NCBI GenBank assembly: GCA_036426205.1
Contig: CM071579.1
Coordinates: forward strand, 21,170,603-21,234,602
Reading direction: 5' to 3'
From: Ascaphus truei
Taxonomy: Eukaryota > Chordata > Amphibia > Anura > Ascaphidae
Length of the DNA: 64,000 bases
Shown here piece by piece: positions 55,522 to 64,000 of the stretch (position 1 is its first letter; each line of letters begins with the position of its first letter). The notes beneath the pieces were generated by a model. It had not been told where the DNA came from, searched no databases, and saw only the letters and a program-made list of their open reading frames with translations. The position numbers and the translations under genes are program-made.

Positions 55522-57283
55522 TAAGTGTCACAGGAGACCAGGACTTTTAACACTTTTATTCCGGGGTCATTCACTAGGTAAAACACAGAAGTGGAATAAA
55601 ATATAGTTTATTCAGGTAAACCCGCGTACACAAAATGAATACACAAAATACAGACGAAAAACACACTTACTGGGGATCTGGGGGTGAAAATTAGGCTAAA
55701 ATAGGTACAGGGCGCCTGCTTCGGAAGGCTTACCCTGACCGGGATAGCCACCCGGGCTTCCTGGACCTCTTTTCGGCTAGAAGTTCTAGCCACGACAGCT
55801 ACATTCGAAAACGAGAACTTTGACCTCTCGTCTGACTTAGCCTCACTAGGCAGGCTTTCTTGTCTCCAAAAAATGAAACCGGTGGCTCTGCTATTCGTAA
55901 CAGAGAAACTTTGAAAAGCCGCCTTTGCATCACCGGCCCAAGTCACAGGATCGTCTGGTTCTCTGTTCTATGTTCAGCATGGAAGTAGGAGGAACGACCA
56001 ATCAGTGCGTGGGAATTCCTCCCCACCAGCCAATAGGAATAGGGGTTTATCCTTTGGTTGGCGTCAGAGGAGTGGGGACGTCCCAAGCCAGCTCGGGATG
56101 CCCTGTGGGCGGGACATATGAATTGACCAATGGGAAACGCCGACATTCTGCCACTTCCCCCAGTCAACCAATGGTGACCTACTGGGCAGGCTCCACTGAG
56201 TCTGGCAAACAAGAGGGTCCTCCCCCCAGGGGGTCTCTGTTCTTCGGACCCAGTACTATGCCCTGCCTCGGTCACTTAGCACCCCGACACCTCTTAACAT
56301 CCCGTCTCCTCTTTGAACTACGATGTCTATCCAGACTTCCCGGCATCTATATGGATGCCCGGGCTGACTGAATAGACATTTATAGTAAATGCACCAAACA
56401 TTATAAAACATATTTTAATACATGTTATAAGTTGGGGAGACCCATATCTATGTGGGACATAGGACTTGGATATCTGGGCTCAAAAACCAGGAGTCTGGGG
56501 GAGACTGGGCAGCTCCGGTGTAATTCAACCCGAATACTGGCAAATCATGCCTGCACGTCGGGCAGAATTAGGGGACTACCGGTATCTTTGGCCCCCGAAC
56601 TCCTGCAAACAAATCAACTGCATTTCGACCCAAATATCCCACCTAAAACTTACACACAGAAAGTTTCATGAGTCTGGGGTAAAGGGAACATGAAAAGTGG
56701 AAAAGCAGGGGTCACGTTAACTTTTGCATGTTATGTTACCTGGCGCCTAGCTTATGGTGCTATGCCAGGGACCCCACAGTTTCAGGGGTAACCAGATTAG
56801 CTTAACCTTTATTGTATAGCCTGGCTACCCCCTACCCTCACAATAAACATGGCCCTTTATCACCACTATATCTAGATGAGATCTTTTTCTGTTGGACACC
56901 TGCAAAGATTGCATGGTTATCTACAAAACTCCAGTGATAAGGACCCGGTGAAGTGCTTAGAACCTGCTTTGAATTATATTGTTCAAAACACATTTTCCCA
57001 AGAAAAAAAAAGTGTGTGTGTGAGCATCAGCTTGGAGACAGTGGAAGGAAGTGACCATAGACTTAATTAGGACCCCAGCAGGAATGGAAGGAACTGATTC
57101 CACGACGCCATCCTTGGTTGGAAGTGCCTTTTATATCCAAGAGGAAATGGTGTGCAGAGAAGAGAGAATCACAGAGGTAACGAATACAGTGATTTCCCCC
57201 CCGGTGCCGTCACTTCGGAGAGAAGGGATTTAGTGATGCACAGAGGGATCCTACCAGCCACACTTGTGAGTAATGACCCTATC
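55522..57283. other. Unassigned, possible LTR-like sequence at 55527-56830
   Basis: It begins TGTCACAGGAGACC and contains AATAAAAT near 55594, but no second end was fixed. The opposing frames at 55925-56371 (plus) and 55943-56275 (minus) are shadows of each other with no domain. Confidence 0.3.
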
Positions 57284-57291
57284 TGTTTGAT

Positions 57292-57486
57292 CAGGGGTGG
57301 CCAACTCCAGTCCTCAAGAGCCACCAAAAGGGCAGGTTGTCAGGATATCCCTGCTTCAACACAGGTGGATCAATCAGTGGCTCAGCCAACGACTGAGTCA
57401 CTGATTGAGCCACCTGTGCGGATGCAGTTATATCCTGAAAACCTGCCCTGTTGGTGACTCTTGAGGACTTGAGTTGGCCACCCCTG
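57292..57486. mobile_element. hAT-type foldback MITE, copy E
   Basis: The best-preserved termini are CAGGGGTGGCCAACTCCAG and, at the right, the complement of CAGGGGTGGCCAACTCAAG. The interior is a near-complete palindrome with 'ctgattgagccacctgtg'. Flanks TGTTTGAT and CGTTAGAT match at 6 of 8. Confidence 0.85.
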
Positions 57487-57716
57487 CGTTAGATGAAGTG
57501 TTATCTTACTATATCCGAAATGCCACTGAAGCTATTTCTTGCTCTTTCAGTTTAAGTTTGTGTTTGGAACCCAAGCTTTCAAACTCAATGCAGTGCAGTA
57601 TAGGACGTTCCTGAGTATAATCACATCCCTTCTTGATATAATCTAAGACATATTTTGCTCAGGGAATGGTGACCCATCTTCTTGGAGACAGTGACATTCG
57701 CAGACAATTTCTCATG
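57487..57716. other. Unassigned sequence
   Basis: No feature seen. Confidence 0.4.
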
Positions 57717-57804
57717 GCGTTGCTTGTCTCCAGTTGGATGGCTTGTCTCCAGTTGGATGACTTCTCCAGTTGGATGACTTCTCCAGTTGGGTGACTTCTC
57801 CAGC
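57717..57804 (+). repeat. Short tandem repeat, 18-20-bp unit
   Basis: Repeats of 'ctccagttggatgactt' are present, with the first two units carrying 'gtctccagttggatggctt'. About 4-5 copies. Confidence 0.85.
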
Positions 57805-58896
57805 CTTGGATGGGGTCACATCACACCCTTTGTTTCTTTCCGTTAAACTTTTATTTCCTCACCGTCCTGGATTATCTGCTGTGTCTGACTGAATATATTC
57901 ATTTTCTTTCTTTCCAATTCACGTCGTCCCTTTGGGAGAGGCACCAAGCCTAGAAATGATGTCACTGTTTTTGGAGTGGGAGGACCTAGTTTGGAACTTG
58001 GTAACAGCATGTTGTGACCTTTAGCAAGTTACTTCATCACCCGGTGCCTCGACACTCAGTAAATTGCCATGTAAACTCTTAGGACAAGGAATCATTGTTT
58101 TGTGCACCTATTCATCAGTATACAAAAATACATTGTTATTTCCCTCCCCTTCATTTCTTCATCTCGTTCTTTGTCATTCACCTCTGTTTCTATACTCGTC
58201 ACCTTCATCCTGCTGATCCCCCCCACCACCTCTTCTCACTTTCTTTGTCTCTCTCTGAAGGATACACATATAGACACAGTCACCTTCTATCTGGAGCCAG
58301 GCCAGTTATACCTGCCTTAGCCTTTCGGTGAGCTGATTAATGGCGGAGATACATTATGGGAGCTAATAGGAGTCAAATGAAGAAAACTAGTCAAGTGAAA
58401 CTCTGCAAATTGGCTAGCTCACATCCTCCCCCTCCCCGTCTCCTGATACCACACACTCTGGTCATTCTCATTCCTGTCCAGTTCGAGCTAAAAGCGAAAG
58501 GATTAGAGTGTGAATAACTCCATACCTGCAATTGGAAAGCAGTCAGCTGTTTCATAGCCTATTTATTAACATGACAGAAATGTAAATCTACAATGCACAA
58601 GCACTTTTCCTTTCCTGGACACTGTAACTTCTGTGTCTGCCGCACTCGGTCCCCTACACTTAATGAGCCTTTAGTTGGTTTCTGTTAACCCCTTCAATAT
58701 CACATCGGTGGCAATGCATTGAAGTCGCCTCTGGCTGAAAAGGGTTGTTCAGGATGCAGTCCCACTCACAAAGGAATATGTTGTGATGTCATAGAATGCC
58801 AGAAATCAGCTGTGTACAAGTTTTGATTCAGAATCTAGGTTTTGTTAAACTGCTTTTACAACTCGGGCACATATATCAAACTATATATATATATAG
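57805..58896. other. Unassigned sequence
   Basis: Only short frames without domains. A C/T-rich stretch lies at 58140-58260. No repeat recognised. Confidence 0.4.
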
Positions 58897-59066
58897 AGCG
58901 CAAATGGAAATATTACAGTATGCTCATTTGCATGTCTTAGACAGGTCTGCAACCCCGCCTTTCACCATTATCACCCAGCACACAGCACTTCCACTGCAGC
59001 AAGGGTTTCTGGGAAATGACATGCAAATGAGCACACAGTGCCACTTTTTGCTTCAAAACCATTTTA
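58897..59066. mobile_element. Palindromic repeat with ATTTGCAT motifs, copy 2
   Basis: Left side 'gcaaatggaaatattacagt', 'atgctcatttgcatgtctta' and 'gacaggtctgcaaccccgcc', then 'cactgcagcaagggtttctg' and 'atgcaaatgagcacacagtg'. It abuts an AT microsatellite (58880-58895). Confidence 0.75.
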
Positions 59067-59271
59067 AACATGGTTCCCTATAGGCTTAAGCTTGCTGCAT
59101 GGTCACAGCTTTGAGCACAGCCAGGGTTAAGATGCATAGCCAGTAAACCCACCCACAGACAGCTGTTTCAACCTTAATGGGTCTCATCAGTGTGGAGTTG
59201 GTTACACTGGCTATGCAAAAATGAAGCAATGAGGATAGGTTTTACCATACTTAGTAAAGCATATAGCAAAT
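59067..59271. repeat. Interspersed repeat between palindromic copies
   Basis: It contains 'gatgcatagccagtaaaccc', 'acagctgtttcaacc' and 'ggttacactggctatgc', a short inverted relation (GCATAGCCAGT / ACTGGCTATGC) over about 90 bp. Confidence 0.55.
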
Positions 59272-59492
59272 GGAAATATTACTGTGTGCTCATTTGCATG
59301 TCTTAGACAGGTCTGCAACCCCGCCTTTCACCATTATCACCCAGCACACTGCACTTTCACTGCAGCAAGGTCATTTCCCAGAATTCCTTGCTGCAGTGGA
59401 AGCACTGTGTGCTGGGTGATCTGGTGAACAAAGCAGGGTCAGACCTGTCTAAGACATGCAAATAAGCATACAGTAATTTTCCATTTGCTATA
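59272..59492. mobile_element. Palindromic repeat with ATTTGCAT motifs, copy 3
   Basis: A complete foldback. TATAGCAAATGGAAATATTA at the left pairs with 'agtaattttccatttgctat' at the right, with 'ctcatttgcatgtcttagac' and 'gtctaagacatgcaaataag' inside and 'ctgcagcaag' / 'cttgctgcag' at the centre. Confidence 0.85.
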
Positions 59493-59550
59493 TGCTTTGC
59501 TGTGGAGGGTTTTTGTCCTTTTTTTTACTCACCATAACTTTACTAAGTGT

Positions 59551-59690
59551 ATATATATATTAGATATATTATATACTATATATTATATATATATTATATA
59601 TGTTTATATATATATATGTTTATATATATATATGTTTATATATATATATGTTTATATATATATATGTTTATATATATATATGTTTATATA
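59551..59690 (+). repeat. AT microsatellite with 16-bp ATGTTTATATATATAT units
   Basis: Six or so 16-bp units (59597-59690) follow irregular TATA repeats. Confidence 0.95.
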
Positions 59691-61249
59691 ATACAGTCTC
59701 CTATATTTTCTATCATCAGGTGCTGAGATGATTATGTGAGGATGTCTTGTTCATGTCATTAGTTCACACTGGCCGGTGTTTCTAGAGTTAGGGTGGGGAA
59801 AAAAATCATTTTTTTCACTTTGACTTAAGATAACTAAATTCTCAGTGTGCATTGAATTAAGCGGAGAGCATGATACCATCACAACTATTATGTTTGTTGA
59901 TTTATATCTTCCACTATTTACTTATTGCAGGTAGTCAGGTCCGATAGTAAGGGTTTCCTCAGGATGTTTTAATCTTGTGTTGTGTTTTTTTGATATTGCT
60001 TTAATAAAATCTTTATATTTAAGGGCATGCTAGAGTGCTTCTTTGGGGCTTCTGTTTGTTTCATGTTTACATATATACAGTATATATAGTGAAAGAATGA
60101 CCTAGGCGCAGAGAAAAGGGGGGGAGGGGAAACAAACATAGAGTAGTATGTCTGATGAAGTGTCACGTGAGAATGGTAAGACATACACACAATTAGATGG
60201 ATATAATGAGCCTGTATCCAAATAAGCTGGATCTGGAATGCTGTCTTGTTGTCTGGCGTTCTGGGACTGGATTTTGCTTTTCCACACTTGTCTTTTGCTG
60301 CAGGATCCGCATCGTCTTAGATGGATTTGTTCTCAATTTCAATTGAACCCCCATATAGGGATAAAGAGAACGGGAAACAAATATAGTGTAACACCGTTTA
60401 TTTAAAAAAAAAAAGTAAAACCTTATAAACATAGAGGTTATCCACTCACACTTTGTAAGTCATAAAAAGCAGTTGGAGAGTTTTTAATCAAACTGAGTCT
60501 CTCACACTCGGCTTGGATCCCAATCAGGGACCTTCCTCAGGGGAAACGCTGGGTTTCTTTTTGTATCACTATTTTTCACCAATACACTTTTTGATGAACT
60601 ACTTACTTGTGTGCTGTCTCCTGTTTACCAGACTTTGGAACGGTATCGTATTGATATATTATTTATATGGGATACGCACCTATAGCTTACCAGCGCCTAT
60701 AGGAGTGCCAACTGTTCTTTTTGAATATATGTATATGTATATTTATATATCCCTCACAGCCCTGGCAACTTGGTCTCTCTTGTCTAAGTGTAATCAGCAC
60801 TTGATACGTCCTCCAGCATTCCTCGTCCACACCAGGTTGTCTCAAACTAATATGTTTTTACCCACTATGTGAGTGCAAGTCCTGGTGATTACTCCATGTT
60901 ATAATAAATACCTTTTATTTACAGTATTATGCTATGGAGCTGGCGCTTCTTATCTTTTTTGTCTTGTAGGTTGTTTTGTGATCAGGTTAGATCACTTTAG
61001 AAGCTTGCCTACTCCACAAGGACTGTGTTCTGAGACTGGACATTCCATCATCATTAATATTGGGATTGGTCTGATATAATTTATCACATTTATTCACTGT
61101 GTTATTTTTATTTTTTCACTGTTCATTACATCAAGCACATTCATATCAGATTTGTATTCATTATATCACCTTTCTAATCATCATTCACATATTCATACAC
61201 TACTAGCGCTACTACATGTTTGTGTTATGTGTGTGTGTATATATATATG
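59691..61249. other. Unassigned sequence
   Basis: No gene recognised. The 119-codon frame at 60513-60872 has no clear domain. A short-repeat-like piece ('ggaccttcctcaggggaaac') is near 60528. Confidence 0.35.
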
Positions 61250-62172
61250 TAACGGGTGCTCCCTCTGGCCTGACCCACCCAATCTCATATTGGCCCGTGT
61301 AGTCTAACCAGTCCCCCATTACAAGGCGTGTGTGGTGGTGCACCTGCAAGTAACAGGACTCTTGAGTCTCCCGCTTGATGTTATTAGGGGATGTCAATCA
61401 GGACAGGTAGCTGAGGTAGTGGGTACGAGTCCAACTTACTTCATGTGCAGCGCCTCCACCTCATCAGGATCTGTGCTTCCGCAGGGAGATGGTCCTGGTG
61501 AGGAACTCCTTCTTGGTGGTGCCATCCACTGCTGAGTAACTTCACACTCACCCAGTGGAGGTATCTTTAACAATGGCATCTTTATTTGCATGGTGGTATG
61601 GGCAAGCTGCCCCTCACAGATAACAGCTCAGCCACTCATCTCTGTGCAGAACTCCATTAGGAAGGTCCCTTCTCCCTAATAGAGCTGCTTTCCACCTTTA
61701 CTCTCAAAGAGATTCCCCAGCTTCTCTGGCTGCTGTAATCTCCTCTCCTGAGCTGCTTTGTCTCTCTCTCTTGAGCTGCTCCGTCTGTCAGCTCCTCTAA
61801 CTCTGCCAGCTCCTCTAACTCTGCTGCGTCTGCTTACTCTGCTGCGTCTGCTTACTCACTCACAGCTAGCAGGAGACACTGCAACAATGTTGCAAACCTT
61901 CACGTGCCTCTCAGTGAACAGAGCAGCACAACAACAGGAAACTGACTTCTAACTTTAGGCAGTGCTGTGTCTTATATCACCCCCCCAGAGAACAAACCTG
62001 CTCTGTACCACTAAGTGTGGGCACAATGCATGTTGTCACTTCCTTTGGGGACATATGACACCTCACCAGGGTGTGAGGGCAAACCTCCATGATAACTACT
62101 GGCATTCCTGCATACTTACCAGGTTTACTGCCAGCATGAGAAAGAGATATGTACACCAATCTTACACATGGC
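61250..62172 (-). mobile_element. 3' LTR of an LTR retrotransposon (minus orientation)
   Basis: On the minus strand it begins TGTAGCCATGTGTAAG (about 62172) and ends CACCCGTTACA (61250). Upstream to downstream it carries a GATATAAGAC promoter-like box (about 61966-61976) and AATAAAG (about 61577-61583). It is bounded by AT dinucleotides on both sides, so the duplication cannot be read. Confidence 0.6.

Positions 62173-62222
<50 letters not shown>
62173..62222. repeat. (AT)n microsatellite
   Basis: About 25 uninterrupted AT dinucleotides separate the LTR from the polypurine tract. Confidence 0.95.
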
Positions 62223-62225
<3 letters not shown>

Positions 62226-62238
62226 TTCTCCCCCTGGT
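62223..62238 (-). other. Probable polypurine tract of the LTR element
   Basis: On the minus strand, CCAGGGGGAGAAAGA lies just upstream of the LTR start, where the plus-strand primer for retroviral-type DNA synthesis is expected. Confidence 0.5.
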
Positions 62239-64000
62239 GAAGGAACCCGCAGTACCACCGGCTGGGATCTAATTTGCGGACCTTCCTTCAGGTAGCACTG
62301 CAACAACATAACAACACATTACAGTACATATCTTTCATCATAACCATAATAGATACATACATCTAACTTTAGATTTATAACAACTAGGATTACCCTATGC
62401 TGGAGTATCCATTACTACTGGGCACTAACTCTACCCTCTTAAGTGGCTTGCGCCAGACATGGTCCACTGGGCTTAGAGCATCATGCTGAACACTCTAGGG
62501 GACATACTGTACACCCCCAATCAGCCACATAACTCTGGCCTGGATGCTAGTGAGATGGAGATCATGCCCATAACACCCCTAAGGCCTCTCTGGGAGATGT
62601 AGCTACCCCCTCTTACTACACTCACGTCCATCATAACCCGCCCCCAGGATACCCAATTTTCTGAATCAAGGGAAACCATTTCCTTAAGTTCTTCCCAGGG
62701 ACGATGAAAATTACTTACCCAACTTTGGCGATCCCTAACAAACTCTTTCACAGTGAGGGCACATAGGGGGCCCCCGGGCAATGAGGCCCATATGAGCAAC
62801 ATTACCCAAAATCCCCATGAGAAACCCCAGTCCCTGGGACCCAAAGTTTGACCCAAGGCTCTTAGAATCACATCCCCACCATAACATATACGATTGTGTC
62901 ATATTAGTGCAGTATAACATTCGTTGCATAGCACATTCCCTCACCCGATCCCTCATCAGAGGTAAAACAGTCACCCGAGTCCAGATTTTCCCCCGTCCAT
63001 TCTTCAAAAAGTGGCTCGGGACTCCCCGACAACCCTTGGCTAGACTGGGAACCATAGGAAAAGTGACAGGGGCAGGGGTTATTAACTATGGCCTGGGGTT
63101 GGCATAGGGAACACCAGCCGGCATACGCGGCTAAACGACCCGCCAACTCCTCGCTACTCCGGATACGATCAGATTTCCGTCTTACCATCTTACTTTAGTC
63201 TGGTTACACTTCGTCACTCCTTTTCCTTATCCACGCTTCCGCAGGGCCTGCCTGGCTCTCTCGGACCCAGCAACCGGGTACAGCTGCTTTGCGAGAGGCA
63301 CACGGCACTCGGCTGGACTCGGCCGCCCTCTTGCCGTTTGGGTCCCAACCGTAACCTCTTCCTCCAGACCTACTAGATCCGCCACCGGAAGCTGATGGTT
63401 ACTGCTCCCCGCTCCGTTTGGGCCTGGCTAGTCCTCTCTTATCTCCGCCGTTCCAACCACGGCACCTGTGGGGGGTTGGGATTCCTCACCAGCTCCCTGG
63501 CTTGCGATGGGTTCCTCTGTGGTAGGCCATACTGGCTGTTGTAGGGCACAACGGGCCTACATCTGGTCCAGCAGCTCAGTGGATAAATCTCTCTTTTATC
63601 TTCGCTACACTTGTGTGGTCCGCCGGCTGGCGCATCACCACAGCTGGTTGACTACTGTCTTCATAGTACAGGATGGGGAAGGGACATCTCCACAGGGGAC
63701 AGCGTCGGGCGCGTCGCTTCGCTGGTGGCCATCGCCTGAGCGACTGCATCCTGCTCTTTTTCCTGCGGTACCAGTGGTAGCGATCCCTCCCCCCCTTCTC
63801 CCTGGTGCAGTCACCTTACCCTTCGTTGATTCCATCCGGAATGTTTCAATCATCTGGGGTTCCGGTATTGGAACGGATCTGGACCACGCGGTTGGGTGCC
63901 GCACGGGCCCATCTTTAGTTGAGGTAGGCTGGTTAGACCCATCTTCCGCTAACGGTTCCCGTAGCACACACAGCATCTGGTTTTAGGAACTGTCCTCGCA
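62239..64000 (-). mobile_element. Internal region of the LTR element, uncharacterised
   Basis: If the LTR at 61250 is a 3' LTR, this stretch is its 3' internal part, and the element continues beyond the window. Minus-strand open frames at 63635-63976 (113 codons), 62904-63188 (94 codons; a Cys-x-x-Cys and a nearby Cys-x-Cys-His) and 62521-62871 (116 codons) are in different frames. I do not recognise gag, protease, polymerase or envelope motifs. No function is proposed. Confidence 0.35.

Noticed and set aside
63468..63986. 172-codon plus-strand ORF at the window end
   Set aside because: It overlaps minus-strand frames in the putative retroelement interior and shows no recognisable domain. 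It probably is a shadow or chance frame.

Overview
The window looks like non-coding, repeat-rich nuclear DNA from a vertebrate. An amphibian, most likely a frog, is my inference from the mix: L1/Tx1-type and L2/CR1-type LINEs, Tigger-, hAT- and piggyBac-like non-autonomous DNA transposons, LTR elements with GYTACA ends, and an endogenous-retrovirus envelope remnant. I found no host protein-coding exon, tRNA, rRNA, CRISPR array or bacterial-style operon. Every long open frame lies in a tandem repeat or a decayed transposable element.

Layout. 1-10 kb: mostly low-copy AT-rich DNA with foldback elements (2121-2398, 7150-7440, 7840-8300), two L2 3' ends (3003-3200, 4996-5289) and small repeats. 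10.1-13.3 kb: a retroposon tail whose last bases have expanded into about 200 copies of a 15-bp unit. 13.3-23.5 kb: LTR pieces, a Tigger-like element, a minus-strand L1 ORF1 fragment and a palindromic repeat family. 23.6-25.1 kb: hAT-type foldback elements and a G-rich minisatellite. 26-31.9 kb: LTR-like sequence, a piggyBac-like element with TTAA ends, a broken retroviral env on the minus strand and a solo LTR. 32.7-41.8 kb: a hAT element with a perfect 8-bp duplication, a near full-length but dead L1-type LINE bounded by a 15-bp target duplication (33105-40389), then an L2 LINE 3' half ending in an ATAC microsatellite. 42.5-44.7 kb: a 1.4-kb Tigger-like element and another LTR. 45-52 kb: LINE 3' ends, more hAT foldbacks, a pair of GC-rich foldbacks and stretches that could be conserved non-coding DNA. 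51.9-53.9 kb: a G-rich 30-bp minisatellite. 54-64 kb: low-copy DNA, palindromic repeats, AT microsatellites and, at the end, a 3' LTR with a polypurine tract and an uncharacterised internal region.

The genes do not form a working system. The most notable points are: birth of a 3-kb minisatellite from a retroposon tail; intact insertion signatures for the L1 and several hAT elements; three hAT foldback copies whose flanks resemble the same 8-bp target (near CTCTAGAG); and the strand-asymmetric G-rich arrays. I saw no convincing new functional system.
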